A DNA stretch of 64,000 nucleotides from Paracoccus methylarcula (GCF_003007735.2 NZ_PXNQ02000009.1:140118-204117); one strand, 5' to 3'. Shown: positions 25,840-35,915, counted from the first letter of the stretch. A program made the numbers and translations. Notes: generated by a model not told the origin, from the letters alone.

Positions 25840-26439
25840 CTAAAGACTGCGCCGCGCCCGCAGGGCCGCGCTGATGGTGCCGTCGTCGAGATAGTCGAGT
25901 TCGCCGCCGATGGGCACGCCTTGGGCAAGACCGGTGATCGAGACACCGCTGCCCTCCAGCGCGTCGGCGATGTAATGGGCGGTGGTCTGGCCGTCCACGG
26001 TGGCGTTCAGCGCCAGGATGACCTCGCGAATGCCCTCATTCCCGATGCGGTCGATGAGGGCGGGGATGCGCAGATCCTCGGGGCCGATCTCGTCCAGCGC
26101 CGAAAGCGTGCCGCCAAGCACGTGGTAGCGGCCGCGAAAGGCCCGGCCGCGTTCGAGCGCCCAGAGATCGGCGACATCCTCGACCACGCAGATCTCGCCA
26201 TTGGCGCGGGCCGGATCGGCGCAGATCGCGCATTGCTCGCGGTCGGTGATATTGCCGCAGGTCAGGCATTCGCGCGAATTCCGGGCGACATTGTCCAGAA
26301 GCTGGGCAAGCTGGGTCATCTGGCCGTTGCGCTTGCGGATCAGCTGCAGCACGATGCGCCGGGCCGAGCGGGGGCCGAGGCCGGGCAGCCTTGCCATCAG
26401 GGCGATCAGCGCCTGGATGTCGTCGCTGCCCTCGGCCAT
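25840..26439 (-). CDS. recR: Recombination protein RecR
   Basis: 199 residues. The helix-hairpin-helix [15 protein letters not shown] is followed by the zinc finger Cys58, Cys61, Cys70, Cys73 ([16 protein letters not shown]), a Toprim domain ([33 protein letters not shown]) and a C-terminal Walker-B-like part. RecR works with RecO and RecF to load RecA on gapped DNA. It ends the dnaX-ybaB-recR operon, 4 bp after ybaB. Confidence 0.97.
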   Translation of the reverse strand: MAEGSDDIQALIALMARLPGLGPRSARRIVLQLIRKRNGQMTQLAQLLDNVARNSRECLTCGNITDREQCAICADPARANGEICVVEDVADLWALERGRAFRGRYHVLGGTLSALDEIGPEDLRIPALIDRIGNEGIREVILALNATVDGQTTAHYIADALEGSGVSITGLAQGVPIGGELDYLDDGTISAALRARRSL

Positions 26440-26443
26440 TGCG

Positions 26444-26788
26444 TCAGAACGGCAGTTTCATGTCGGCGGGCAGGCCGAGTTCCTGGGTGATGCGGGACAT
26501 CTCGGACTGCATCTTGTCCTGCGCCTTGCGCTGCGCGTCCTTGATCGCGGCGAGGATCAGGTCCTCGACCACCTCTTTCTCGCTTGGCTGGAAGATCGAC
26601 GGGTCGATGTCCAGCGATGTCAGCTCGCCCTTGGCGGTGGCGGTGGCCTTGACCAGCCCGGCGCCGGATTCGCCGGTGACGGTGATCTTGTCCATATCCG
26701 CCTGCATCTGCTGCATGCGGTCCTGCATGTCCTTGGCGGCCTTCATCATCTTGGACATGTCGCCAATGCCGCCCAATCCCTTGAACAT
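26444..26788 (-). CDS. YbaB/EbfC nucleoid-associated protein
   Basis: 114 residues, beginning [20 protein letters not shown], the family start with its Met/Lys-rich helix and coiled coil ([15 protein letters not shown]). The central beta sheet ([23 protein letters not shown]) completes the tweezer-like dimer. It binds DNA with little sequence preference. It lies between dnaX (3-bp gap) and recR (4-bp gap), the classical order. Confidence 0.95.
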   Translation of the reverse strand: MFKGLGGIGDMSKMMKAAKDMQDRMQQMQADMDKITVTGESGAGLVKATATAKGELTSLDIDPSIFQPSEKEVVEDLILAAIKDAQRKAQDKMQSEMSRITQELGLPADMKLPF

Positions 26789-26791
26789 TCC

Positions 26792-28591
26792 CTAATCCTC
26801 ATCCTCGAACGGATCCCATTCCTCGACTTCGGCAACGGGTCCCTGTGTCATGTCATGCGGGTTCGCCGCGCCCTCGGCGGCGATCTCGTCGGTCTGTAGC
26901 GGTTCCGGTGCGATCCGGGAGACGTTTTTCAGTTCTGCCCCCGGAAAGGCGGCCAGCACCTGCTGCACGATGGGCAGTTGCAGGGCCCGTTCGCGCGCGG
27001 CCTTCATGTCGGCCTCGCGGGTCTCGGCGATGGTGGGACCACCGCCGCCATTCGAGACGGTCACCACCCAACGCTGCCCGCCGCACCAGCCGCGCAGCCG
27101 TTCGGCCAGCCGCTGCGCCAGGTCGGCAGGCGGGTTGGCGCGGGGTTCGAACTCGATCCGGCCGGGGCTGTAGCGGACCAGCGCGACATGACGCTCGACC
27201 TGCACGAGCAGAAGCATGTCGCCCATGCGCCGGATCAGTTCCATGACCGAGGCGAAATCGGGATAGGCCGCGAAAGCGTCGGGCGAGACGGCCAGCGCCG
27301 TGGCCGCGCCCGAGGGTTGCACGGTGCCGGATTGCATCGCGACCGGTGGCGCGGGGCGGGTGGCACGCGGGGCCTGCCCGTTCGGGGCGGCTGGCGCGGC
27401 AGGTCCGCGCGTGAAATCGCCCGCCGCCTGCGCCTGCTGGACCTTGCGGATCAGCGCCTCGGGGTCGGGCAGGTCGGCGACATGGGTCAGGCGGATGATC
27501 GCCATCTCGGCGGCCATCATCGCGTTGGGCGCGGCAGAGACCTCTTCCAGCGCCTTGAGCAGCATCTGCCACATCCGGGTCAGCACCCGCATCGGCAGAC
27601 GTCCGGCCAGATCCTGCCCGCGGGTGCGTTCATCGGGCGAGATGGTGGGGTCTTCCATCGCCTCGGGCGTGATCTTGACGACCGAGATCCAATGCGTGAT
27701 CTCGGCCAGGTCGCGCAGCACCGCCATCGGGTCGGCGCCATCGGCATATTGCGATTGCAGCTCGGTCAGGGCGCTGGCGGCGTCGCCGCGCAGGATCATC
27801 TCGAACAGGTCGATGACGCGGCCCCGATCGGCCAGGCCCAGCATCGCCCGGACCTGCTCGGCCCCGGTTTCCCCGGCGCCATGGCTGATCGCCTGATCCA
27901 GCAGGCTGGTCGCGTCGCGGGCCGAGCCTTCGGCGGCGCGGGTGATCAGGGCCAGTGCCTCGTCGGTGATCTGCGCGTTTTCCGCTGTGGCGATCCGGCG
28001 CAGGAGCGCGATCATCACCTCGGGCTCGATCCGGCGCAAATCAAAACGCTGGCAGCGCGACAGGACGGTGACGGGAACCTTGCGGATCTCGGTCGTGGCG
28101 AAGATGAATTTCACATGCGGAGGCGGTTCCTCAAGCGTCTTGAGCAGCGCGTTGAAGGCGCTGGTCGAGAGCATGTGGACCTCGTCGATGATATAGATCT
28201 TGTAGCGGGCCGAGGCCGCCCGGTAATGCACCGATTCGATGATCTCGCGGATATCGCCGACGCCGGTGCGCGAGGCCGCGTCCATTTCCAGCACATCGAC
28301 ATGGCGACCTTCGCTGATCGCCACGCAATGCTCGCATTGTCCGCAAGGCTCGGTCGTGGGGCCGCCCTGGCCGTCGGGGCCGACGCAGTTCATGCCCTTG
28401 GAGATGATCCGGGCGGTGGTGGTCTTGCCGGTGCCGCGGATGCCGGTCATGATGAAGGCCTGCGCGATGCGGTCGGCGGCGAAGGCGTTCTTCAGCGTGC
28501 GCACCATCGCATCCTGCCCGACAAGATCGGCGAATGTCTCGGGCCGGTATTTGCGGGCCAGCACCTGATATGCGGGTTTGTCTTCGCTCAT
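26792..28591 (-). CDS. dnaX: DNA polymerase III subunits gamma/tau
   Basis: 599 residues from the ATG at 28591 (MSEDKPAYQVLARKYRPETF); a GTG two codons earlier is possible. The AAA+ clamp-loader domain has Walker A at residues 50-57 (GIRGTGKTT), zinc-binding cysteines in MNCVGPDGQG to CGQCEHC, Walker B YIIDEVHML and the SRC sensor LSRCQRFDLRR. The C-terminal tau part from about residue 390 is Ala/Pro-rich, then has a domain that contacts the polymerase. It loads the beta clamp. I see no obvious slippery A-run for gamma production. Confidence 0.96.
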   Translation of the reverse strand: MSEDKPAYQVLARKYRPETFADLVGQDAMVRTLKNAFAADRIAQAFIMTGIRGTGKTTTARIISKGMNCVGPDGQGGPTTEPCGQCEHCVAISEGRHVDVLEMDAASRTGVGDIREIIESVHYRAASARYKIYIIDEVHMLSTSAFNALLKTLEEPPPHVKFIFATTEIRKVPVTVLSRCQRFDLRRIEPEVMIALLRRIATAENAQITDEALALITRAAEGSARDATSLLDQAISHGAGETGAEQVRAMLGLADRGRVIDLFEMILRGDAASALTELQSQYADGADPMAVLRDLAEITHWISVVKITPEAMEDPTISPDERTRGQDLAGRLPMRVLTRMWQMLLKALEEVSAAPNAMMAAEMAIIRLTHVADLPDPEALIRKVQQAQAAGDFTRGPAAPAAPNGQAPRATRPAPPVAMQSGTVQPSGAATALAVSPDAFAAYPDFASVMELIRRMGDMLLLVQVERHVALVRYSPGRIEFEPRANPPADLAQRLAERLRGWCGGQRWVVTVSNGGGGPTIAETREADMKAARERALQLPIVQQVLAAFPGAELKNVSRIAPEPLQTDEIAAEGAANPHDMTQGPVAEVEEWDPFEDED

Positions 28592-28647
28592 CCTCACCTC
28601 GGCGGTCGCGCCACTCTAGCCTTGGGGTCGGGCGGCGGCAACCGGGG

Positions 28648-30132
28648 TTACATCGCCAGGATGCGGATGCCGGTAAAGAGCACAGCCGACAGGATCGCGG
28701 CGGCGGGAACGGTGACGATCCATGCGGCCACGATGGTCAGCACATGCGAGCGGCGCACCAGCTTGCGGCGGCGGCGTTCCTCGGGGCCGACGCGGGGGCT
28801 GTCGGGGATGGCGATATGGGCGCGGCGCAAGCGGCGCTCGGAATCCCATTCGCGGAAGAAGCCGACGCCGAAGACCGCGCCGACCGCGATATGGGTGGAA
28901 CTGACCGGCAGGCCAAGCCAGCTTGCGACGATGACCGTGATCGCTGCCGACAGGGCCACGCAATAGGCGCGCATCGGGTTCAGCTTGGTGATCTGGCTGC
29001 CGACCATGCGGATCAGCTTCGGCCCGAAGAGGAACAGCCCGAACGAGATCCCGAAGGCACCGATCAGCATCACCCAGAAGGGGATGCTCACGGCCTCGGT
29101 GAAACTGCCGGTCTGCGAAGCGGCGACGATCGCGGCCAGCGGGCCGACCGCGTTGGCGACATCATTCGCGCCATGGGCAAAGCTGAGCAGCGCGGCCGAG
29201 ACGACCAGCGGGATGCCGAACAGGACCTTGAGCGACTTGTTGCGGTTTTCCAGTCCGCGCGACTGGCGGCGGATGACCGGGATCATCGTCAGCCATGTCG
29301 CCACGCCGAGCACCAGCCCGATCAGCAGGGCCAGCCCCAGTGTGACCGAGATCAGGTGCTTGAGCCCCTTGAGCGCGAGATAGGCGGCAAAGGCACCTGC
29401 CATGATCCCCACCAGCACCGGCACCCAGACCCGGGCGGCGGCGATCTTGTCGTCGCGATAGATGATCCGGGCCTTGATGAACCACAGGAACCCGGCGGCG
29501 CAGAGACCGCCAAGCGCGGGCGAGATCACCCAGCTTGCGGCGATGGCGCCCATCGTGCCCCAACTGACCGCGCCAAGCCCTGCAGCCGCGATGCCCGCGC
29601 CCATGACACCGCCGACGACCGAATGGGTGGTCGAGACCGGCGCGCCGATCCAGGTCGCCAGATTGACCCAGAGCGCCGAGGACAGGAGTGCCGCCATCAT
29701 CGCCCAGATGAACACCGTGCTGTCGGCCAGGCCGGCAGGCGCGATGATTCCCTTGGAAATGGTCGAGACGACGTCGCCCCCGGCGATCAGCGCGCCGGCG
29801 CTCTCGAAGATCGCCGCGATGGCGATGGCGCCGCCCATGGTCAGCGCGTTGGCGCCCACCGCCGGTCCCATGTTGTTGGCCACGTCATTGGCGCCGATAT
29901 TCAGCGCCATATAGGCACCGAACCCGGCTGCCACGGTGACGATCAGCGCGTTGTTGCCCTGCCCCAGGAACAGGGAAGCGGCCAGTCCCACCAGTACGAT
30001 GAAGACCAGCGCGATGCCGGGGCCGACCAGCGGGCGTCCGGTATAGGCCGCGGCCCGTTCTAGATTCGAGAACCTGCCGAGATCGCGGTCGAGCGTCTCG
30101 AGATGGCGCGCTTCGAAATCCTTGTCGGACAT
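28648..30132 (-). CDS. PiT-family inorganic phosphate transporter
   Basis: 494 residues from the ATG at 30132 (MSDKDFEARHLETLDRDL); the longer open frame reaches into repeat copy G and is rejected. Two PiT repeats carry the signature GANDVANNMGPAVGANALT in the N-terminal half and FAHGANDVANAVGPLAAIVAA in the C-terminal half, with twelve or so helices and SSTHS/SSTHI-type motifs (APVSTTHSVVGG, LPVSSTHIAVGAVFG). It is a low-affinity phosphate (metal-phosphate) symporter. The N-terminal cytosolic extension of about 50 residues is typical of the alphaproteobacterial subgroup. No PhoU-like DUF47 partner gene is adjacent. Confidence 0.92.
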   Translation of the reverse strand: MSDKDFEARHLETLDRDLGRFSNLERAAAYTGRPLVGPGIALVFIVLVGLAASLFLGQGNNALIVTVAAGFGAYMALNIGANDVANNMGPAVGANALTMGGAIAIAAIFESAGALIAGGDVVSTISKGIIAPAGLADSTVFIWAMMAALLSSALWVNLATWIGAPVSTTHSVVGGVMGAGIAAAGLGAVSWGTMGAIAASWVISPALGGLCAAGFLWFIKARIIYRDDKIAAARVWVPVLVGIMAGAFAAYLALKGLKHLISVTLGLALLIGLVLGVATWLTMIPVIRRQSRGLENRNKSLKVLFGIPLVVSAALLSFAHGANDVANAVGPLAAIVAASQTGSFTEAVSIPFWVMLIGAFGISFGLFLFGPKLIRMVGSQITKLNPMRAYCVALSAAITVIVASWLGLPVSSTHIAVGAVFGVGFFREWDSERRLRRAHIAIPDSPRVGPEERRRRKLVRRSHVLTIVAAWIVTVPAAAILSAVLFTGIRILAM

Positions 30133-30190
30133 GTGGCCCCCATGTTTCGGCAGGGGTTGCCTAGGCGGGATTCGCCTGCAGATCAAGCGC

Positions 30191-30269
30191 CGATGAGTTG
30201 CGTCCCGCGATTGCCGGGGGGCTTCGCGCCCCCCGGAGCCCCCCGCGAGGTATTTGGACAAAGAAGAAA
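30191..30269 (+). repeat. Intergenic 3'-end element, copy G (extended module)
   Basis: Left part TTGCGTCCCGCGATTGCCGG, a GC hairpin (GGGGGGC-TTC-GCGCCCCCC), AGCCCCCCGCG and a diverged core AGGTATTTGGACAAAGAAG plus AAA (30248-30269). It is the same composite as A and C in inverted orientation. The U-rich minus strand begins 59 nt after the oppF stop. Confidence 0.75.
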
Positions 30270-30327
30270 TGCGGGAGGGCTTTGGGTCGGACCGGGCAAG
30301 ATCGGGCCGGGATGCGGTTCCGGCCTG

Positions 30328-31352
30328 TTACGCGGCCTCGGTCCTGCGTGCGAAGGCGATTTCCGCTTCGGTCAGCGGGCCGGGGAAATGGCAGGCGGTC
30401 TGGTGATCCGCACCCAGCAGCACCGGCGCCTCTGCCGCGCATCTTTCGGTGGCGCGCGGGCAGCGGGTGCGGAAGACACAGCCCGAGGGCGGGGCGAGCG
30501 GCGAGGGCAGGTCGCCGGCCAGCGGCACCACCGATCCGGCCATGTCATGCGCGGGATCGGGCACCGGCACCGCCGATAGCAGCGCCTGCGTATAGGGATG
30601 CTGGGGCGCGGCATAGAGTTCGTCGGAAGAGGCGATCTCCATCACCCGGCCCAGATACAGCACCATCACCCGGTCGCTGATATGTTTCACCACCGACAGG
30701 TCATGGGCGATGAAGATCAGCGCGAGCCCCAGTTCCCGCTGCAGCCGGATCAGCAGGTTGATGACCTGCGCCTGGATCGAGACATCCAGCGCGCTGACCG
30801 GCTCGTCGCAGATGATCAGCTTCGGCTCGACGATCAGGGCGCGGGCGATGCCGATGCGCTGGCACTGGCCGCCGCTGAATTCATGCGGATAGCGGTTGAT
30901 CTGGTTGGGCAGCAGCCCGACCTTTTCCATCATCGCCTTGACCCGTTCCTTCACCTCGCGCGTTTCAGGCCGGGGTGATGGGTGGTCAGCGGTTCGGCGA
31001 TGATCTGGCCCACGGTCATGCGCGGGTTGAGCGAGGCCAGCGGGTCCTGGAAGACCATCTGGATATCGTTGCGGTATTTCATCATCTGCCGGGGCGACAG
31101 CCCGATCAGGTCCTTGCCATCGATCCATTCGGCCTGTCCCTCGGCCGGGACGAGGCCGATCAGGGCGCGGGCCAGCGTCGATTTCCCGCAGCCGGATTCG
31201 CCCACCACGCCAAGGGTTTCGCCGGGAGCGAGGCTGAAATCCACGCCGCCCACCGCGTGCAATTCGCGGGGCGGGGTCCAGGGCAGGTCGCCCTCGCGCC
31301 GGATATGAAAGGTCACGCGCAGGTCGCGCACATCGAGCAGGGGTCTGGTCAT
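30328..31352 (-). pseudogene. OppF-type peptide ABC transporter ATPase, split by a 1-base deletion
   Basis: The N-terminal part (ATG at 31352, [15 protein letters not shown]) has Walker [10 protein letters not shown] and Q-loop [12 protein letters not shown], then ends at TGA near 30952 after HHPGLKR. The C-terminal part continues in another frame: [16 protein letters not shown], signature EFSGGQCQR, Walker [13 protein letters not shown], the H-loop and the peptide-ABC C-terminal domain ([12 protein letters not shown]). One C missing near 30957/30958 (GCC GAG read as GC GAG) explains it; adding it gives 341 residues, the normal size. Either the gene is broken or the sequence is wrong. Its start overlaps the oppD stop (ATGA). 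Confidence 0.88.
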
Positions 31353-32365
31353 GGCTGTCCACCTTGCGTCGTGGTCTGGGCTTGGGGCGGGCGCCGCTGC
31401 AGCACATCGTCCAGCGGCGCGAAACAGGCGCGGGCGCGGGCGTGGGCGAATTCCTCCAGCGCGGGGCGCTGGCAGGCGCAATCTTCACGGCGATAAAGGC
31501 AGCGGGGCTCAAAGGCGCAGCCGGCGGGCGGGTGCGTCATGTTGGGGGGCGAGCCGGGAATGACCGACAACTCGTCGCCCTCGTGATCGATCCTCGGGAT
31601 CGCGCCCAGCAGACCCTGCGTATAGGGATGGGCGGGCGCTGCGAAAAGCGGCCCGACCGGCCCCGTTTCGCGGATGCGGCCGCCATACATGACGGCGACC
31701 CGCTCGCAAGAGCCCGCGACCACGCCCAGGTCATGGGTGATCAGGATCATCGCCATGCCGAATTCGCGCCGCAGCTCGGCCAGCAGGGTCATGATCTGGG
31801 CCTGCACCGTCACGTCCAGCGCCGTGGTGGGCTCGTCCGCGATCAGCAGGCTGGGGCGGCAGAGCAGCGCCATGGCGATCATCACCCGCTGCCGCATCCC
31901 GCCCGAGAATTCATGCGGATAAAGGCGGACCCGCCCCTTCGCGTCGGGAATTTTCACGGCATCCAGCATCCGCACCGCCTCGGTCACGGCCTGGCGGCGG
32001 GACATGCCCTTGTGCAGGGTCAGCACCTCGGCCATCTGGTCGGCGACCCGCATATAGGGATTGAGCGAGGTCATCGGGTCCTGGAAGATCATCGCGATCT
32101 TCTCGGCCCGGATCCGGTTGAGGATTTTCGGCGGCGCGTTCAGGATCTCCTGCCCGTCGAAACGGACCGAGCCGGTCGCCTGTCCGTTGCGGGCCAGAAG
32201 CCCCATGATGGCAAAGGAAAGCTGCGATTTGCCGCTGCCGGATTCGCCGACCACGCCGAGCGTTTCGCCCTGGTCCACCGACAGGCTCACGTTATTGACC
32301 GCCTGCACCATGCCGTCATTGGTGCGGAAGCTGACGCTGAGATCGTTGATGTCGAGCAGTGCCAT
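31349..32365 (-). CDS. OppD-type peptide ABC transporter ATPase
   Basis: 338 residues from the ATG at 32365 ([18 protein letters not shown]); AAGGAG at the end of oppC is its ribosome site. Walker A is GESGSGKSQ (the usual Ser/Thr after Lys is kept), Q-loop [12 protein letters not shown], signature [10 protein letters not shown], Walker [15 protein letters not shown]-loop ITHDLGVVA, and the oligopeptide-type C-terminal domain ([19 protein letters not shown] with cysteines that may hold an Fe-S cluster). It powers uptake with OppF through OppB/OppC. Confidence 0.95.
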   Translation of the reverse strand: MALLDINDLSVSFRTNDGMVQAVNNVSLSVDQGETLGVVGESGSGKSQLSFAIMGLLARNGQATGSVRFDGQEILNAPPKILNRIRAEKIAMIFQDPMTSLNPYMRVADQMAEVLTLHKGMSRRQAVTEAVRMLDAVKIPDAKGRVRLYPHEFSGGMRQRVMIAMALLCRPSLLIADEPTTALDVTVQAQIMTLLAELRREFGMAMILITHDLGVVAGSCERVAVMYGGRIRETGPVGPLFAAPAHPYTQGLLGAIPRIDHEGDELSVIPGSPPNMTHPPAGCAFEPRCLYRREDCACQRPALEEFAHARARACFAPLDDVLQRRPPQAQTTTQGGQP

Positions 32366-32366
32366 C

Positions 32367-33293
32367 TCAGCGCTCCTTCGGGTCGAGGGCATCGCGCAGG
32401 CCGTCGCCCACGAAGAAGAAGCCGAAAAGGGTGATGACGAAGAAGAACAGCGGGAAGGCCAGTTGCCACAGCGTGCCGTAACTCATCGTGCCCGCGCCTT
32501 CCGAGATCAGCGCGCCCCATGAGGTCAGCGGTTCCTGCACGCCGAGACCGAGGAAGCTGATGAAGCTTTCGGTCAGGATCATCAGCGGCACCAGAAGCGT
32601 GGCATAGACGGCGACCACGCCGAGCAGGTTCGGGACGATATGGCGGATGATGATCTTCCAGGTCGAGACACCGGTGGCGCGGGCGGCCTCGATGAATTCG
32701 CGGTTCTTCAGGCTCAGCGTCTGGCCGCGCACGATCCGCGACATTTCCAGCCAGGAGATCAGGCCTATCCCTAGAAACAGCATGGCGATCGAGCGGCCGA
32801 ACATGACCAGGAGCAGGATCAGCACGAACATGTAGGGCACCGACATCAGGATATCGACCGCGCGCATCATGAACTGGTCGGTGCGGCCCCCGACATAGCC
32901 CGCCGTCGCGCCGTAAAGCGTGCCGACGATCACCGCGATACCGGCGCCGACAATGCCCACCATCAGCGAGATCTGCGTGCCCTGCACGGTGCGCGAGAAC
33001 AGGTCGCGGCCCAGGTCGTCGGTGCCGAAGTAATGGCCGTTTTCCAGCGAGGGCGCACCCATCGTGGCGACCTGTCCCATGACCGAGAAATCCAGTTCCT
33101 CGTTCGACCAGACCGCCAGCATGTCGCCGAACAGCGCGAACAGCGCCACGAGGACCAGGATCACCAGCCCCGCCATCGCCGCCTTGTTGCGCAGGAAGCG
33201 CTTGCGGGCATCGGCCCATGGGCTGCGGCCCTTGACCTCTTGCTCGACCATGCGGGTGGCGAGGCGTTGCATCTTTTCTTGCTCGATCACCAT
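32367..33293 (-). CDS. OppC-type peptide ABC transporter permease
   Basis: 308 residues. A cytosolic N-terminus (KGRSPWADARKRFLRNKA, the OppC_N motif) is followed by six helices and the permease EAA loop (EAARATGVSTWKIIIRHIVPN). It forms the channel with OppB. Its stop is one base before the oppD start. Confidence 0.95.
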   Translation of the reverse strand: MVIEQEKMQRLATRMVEQEVKGRSPWADARKRFLRNKAAMAGLVILVLVALFALFGDMLAVWSNEELDFSVMGQVATMGAPSLENGHYFGTDDLGRDLFSRTVQGTQISLMVGIVGAGIAVIVGTLYGATAGYVGGRTDQFMMRAVDILMSVPYMFVLILLLVMFGRSIAMLFLGIGLISWLEMSRIVRGQTLSLKNREFIEAARATGVSTWKIIIRHIVPNLLGVVAVYATLLVPLMILTESFISFLGLGVQEPLTSWGALISEGAGTMSYGTLWQLAFPLFFFVITLFGFFFVGDGLRDALDPKER

Positions 33294-33296
33294 GAC

Positions 33297-34220
33297 TCAG
33301 TACCGGATTTTCGGGTCGATCCACGCATAGAGGATATCGACGACGAGGTTGAACAGGATGGTCAGCGACCCGATCAGGATCGTCACGCCCATCATCACCG
33401 CGTAATCGCGGTTCAGCGCGCTTTCGACGAAGGCCTTGCCGATGCCGCCGGTCGAGAAATAGAGGTCGATCACCACAGAGCCGGTGATCATCGACACGAA
33501 GACCGGGCCCAGGTAGCTGATGACCGGCAGCATTGCCGGTTTCAGCGCGTGGCGCAGGATGACGCGATGCTCGGGCATGCCCTTGGCGCGGGCGGTGCGG
33601 ATATGGTTGCTGCCCAGCACCTCCAGCATGGAGGAGCGGGTGATCCGCGCGATCGAGGCCATGTAGCTGGTCGCCAGCGCGACCACCGGCATGATCCAGA
33701 AGCTGGGATCGCTGAAACTCCAGCCGCCGCCGGGCAGGATGCGATACCATAGCGTGAAGATCAGCACGAGGATCGGCGCCATGACGAAATTCGGCAGGAC
33801 CTGCGCTCCGATCGAGATGCCGACGGCAAGGTAGTCCAGCCAGCTATTGTGACGGATCGCGGCGGCTACCCCCAGGCTTACCCCGACCAGAACGGCGGCC
33901 AGGAAGGCCAGCGAGCCATAGGTCAGCGTTACCGGGAACCCATCGGCAAGCAATTCGTTCACCGTGCGGTCGGGATAGACGAAGCTGGGACCGAAATCGA
34001 AATGGACGACGATCCCGTAGACATAGTTGACGATCTGGCGCCAGAGCGGTTCGTCCAGCCCGTATTTGGCATTCAGATTGGCCAGCACGCGCGCCGGAAG
34101 TTCCCGCTCGTGCGAGAACGGACCGCCTGGGGCCAGGTGCATCAGAACAAAGGAAATCACGATCAGCAGCAGTAGCGTCGGTATCGCCACCGCCAGCCGT
34201 CGCATGATATACGCGAACAT
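33297..34220 (-). CDS. OppB-type peptide ABC transporter permease
   Basis: 307 residues. It begins MFAYIMRRLAVAIPTLLLLI, the classic OppB/DppB start, with six helices, a periplasmic loop (GGPFSHERELPARVLANLNA) and the EAA loop RTARAKGMPEHRVILRHALK. The oppC start lies 3 bp after the stop. A stem-loop separates it from oppA upstream. Confidence 0.95.
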   Translation of the reverse strand: MFAYIMRRLAVAIPTLLLLIVISFVLMHLAPGGPFSHERELPARVLANLNAKYGLDEPLWRQIVNYVYGIVVHFDFGPSFVYPDRTVNELLADGFPVTLTYGSLAFLAAVLVGVSLGVAAAIRHNSWLDYLAVGISIGAQVLPNFVMAPILVLIFTLWYRILPGGGWSFSDPSFWIMPVVALATSYMASIARITRSSMLEVLGSNHIRTARAKGMPEHRVILRHALKPAMLPVISYLGPVFVSMITGSVVIDLYFSTGGIGKAFVESALNRDYAVMMGVTILIGSLTILFNLVVDILYAWIDPKIRY

Positions 34221-34282
34221 CGGCGCAGCCTCCCTGCGGATTTAGGTCAGTCTATATGACCAAAACCGGGAGGAGATGGAAC

Positions 34283-34309
34283 CCCTCTCGGCTGGTTTTC
34301 CCAAGAGGG
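34283..34309 (-). other. Stem-loop between oppA and oppB
   Basis: On the transcript strand CCCTCTTGG pairs with CCGAGAGGG (one G-U) across a 9-nt loop, starting 1 nt after the oppA stop. No U-tract follows. Such hairpins behind binding-protein genes usually protect the oppA message and raise its level over the membrane subunits. Confidence 0.65.
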
Positions 34310-34310
34310 A

Positions 34311-35915
34311 TCACTCGGCCACGCGATACATGTCCTTGGCGTACCAACTCATCATCACGTTATCGAGCGGCGCGCCGCGCAGGCTCGGCTCGATATATTG
34401 CGGCTGCGAATAGTGATAGGCGGGGGCCAGGGCCATGTCGCCGATCAGGATCTGCTCGGCCTGCTTGTAAAGCTCGGCCGGATTTTCCGAGGTCGCGGCC
34501 TCGGCAAGCAGCTTGTCATATTCCGCGTTGGACCATTTGCCCTGATTGTAACCGTCGGTGCGGAAGTAATCGAGGAAGGTGGAAGCCTCGTTGTAATCGC
34601 CGCACCATGCATAGCGGGCGACCTCGAAATCCTGGTTGTTCAGGCGGTCGATATGGACCTTCCATTCGTAATTGTTCAGCGTCACGTTCACGCCGATGGC
34701 CTTCCAGAACTGCTGAACCGCGATGGCCAGCTTCTTGTGATCTTCCGAGGTATTGTACTGGATCGTCAGCTCCAGCGGGTTGTCGGGGCCGTAGCCCGCT
34801 TCGGCCAGCAGGGCCTTGGCCTTTTCCAGCCGTTCCTGCTGTGTCCAGCCTGCCATCTCGATTTCCGGGGCCTCGAAGCCCTCGATTGCCCAATGGGTCC
34901 AGAAATAGGCCGGTTCCTGGCCGCCCTGCAGGATCTTGTCCACGATGATGTCGCGATCGACCGCATAGGATAGCGCCTGGCGCACCCGCAGGTCCTTCAG
35001 CTCTTCGGGTCCCTTGTCCGACAGGTTGAAGATATAGGCGTAAGAGCAGGCCCATGGCGGCGCCACGACCGAATCACCATGTTCTTCCTTCAGGCGCGGG
35101 AACTGCCCGGCGGGAAGCTGGTTCATCCAGTCGATCTCGCCCGCGAGCGTCCGGGTCAGGCCGGTGTTCTGGTCGTTGACGGTGACGAATTTCACCTCGT
35201 CGATGATGGTGTTTTCGGCATCCCAGTATTGGTCGTTCTTGACCAGCACGGCCTCGACGCCGAGATCGTGGCTTTTCAGCACATAGGCGCCGTTGCCGAC
35301 CATGTTGCCGGCCCGGGTCCAGGCTTCGCCATGCTCTTCGATCACCTTTTGCGGGGTGGGGTAGGTCGTGGAATGCGACAATGTCTTGAGGAAATACGGA
35401 GTCGGCTTGGTCAGCGTGACTTCCAGCGTCTTGTCATCGACGGCCTTCGCGCCCAGTTCCTCGGGGGCTTTCTCGCCATTCACGATCGCGGTCGCGTTGA
35501 CGATGTTCATCAATTCCATGAACCATGCATATTCCGAGGCTGTCTCGGGATTCACGGCGCGCTGCCACGCATAGACGAAATCGCCCGCGGTGACCGGATC
35601 GCCATTCGACCATTTCGCATCACGCAGATGGAAGGTATAGGTCAGCCCGTCCTCGCTGATCTCGTGGCTTTCGGCGACGCCGGGGATCATGGCGCCGGTC
35701 TCGTCCTCGTTCATCAGCCCTTCGAAAAGCTGCCGGATCATGTCCGAATCGGTCCGCGAGGATGTCAGTTGCGGATCGGCGGACTTGATCGCGTCGAGGA
35801 TCCAGAAGCTGAGTGACTGGTCCTCGGCCAGTTTCTCGCCCTCTGCGGGTTGGGCGGCATAGGTGGGCAGGGCCAGCGCGGCCACAAGCGCGGTCGTCGT
35901 GAACAGCTTTGTCAT
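34311..35915 (-). CDS. OppA-type periplasmic peptide-binding protein
   Basis: 534 residues from the ATG at 35915, with AAGGAGG at good spacing. The signal peptide is MTKLFTTTALVAALALPTYA with cleavage before AQPAEG; there is no lipobox. An SBP_bac_5 fold follows: PQLTSSRTDSDMIRQLFEGL, LRDAKWSNGDPVTAGDFVYA, GNGAYVLKSHD and VRQALSYAVDRD. It is first in the oppABCDF order, all on the minus strand, and binds oligopeptides for the importer. If oppF is really broken, import through this system would depend on another ATPase. Confidence 0.95.
   Translation of the reverse strand: MTKLFTTTALVAALALPTYAAQPAEGEKLAEDQSLSFWILDAIKSADPQLTSSRTDSDMIRQLFEGLMNEDETGAMIPGVAESHEISEDGLTYTFHLRDAKWSNGDPVTAGDFVYAWQRAVNPETASEYAWFMELMNIVNATAIVNGEKAPEELGAKAVDDKTLEVTLTKPTPYFLKTLSHSTTYPTPQKVIEEHGEAWTRAGNMVGNGAYVLKSHDLGVEAVLVKNDQYWDAENTIIDEVKFVTVNDQNTGLTRTLAGEIDWMNQLPAGQFPRLKEEHGDSVVAPPWACSYAYIFNLSDKGPEELKDLRVRQALSYAVDRDIIVDKILQGGQEPAYFWTHWAIEGFEAPEIEMAGWTQQERLEKAKALLAEAGYGPDNPLELTIQYNTSEDHKKLAIAVQQFWKAIGVNVTLNNYEWKVHIDRLNNQDFEVARYAWCGDYNEASTFLDYFRTDGYNQGKWSNAEYDKLLAEAATSENPAELYKQAEQILIGDMALAPAYHYSQPQYIEPSLRGAPLDNVMMSWYAKDMYRVAE

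Noticed and set aside
26978..30063. Long plus-strand open frames over dnaX and the PiT gene
   Set aside because: Antisense to genes with complete motif sets; composition is typical of GC-driven shadow frames.
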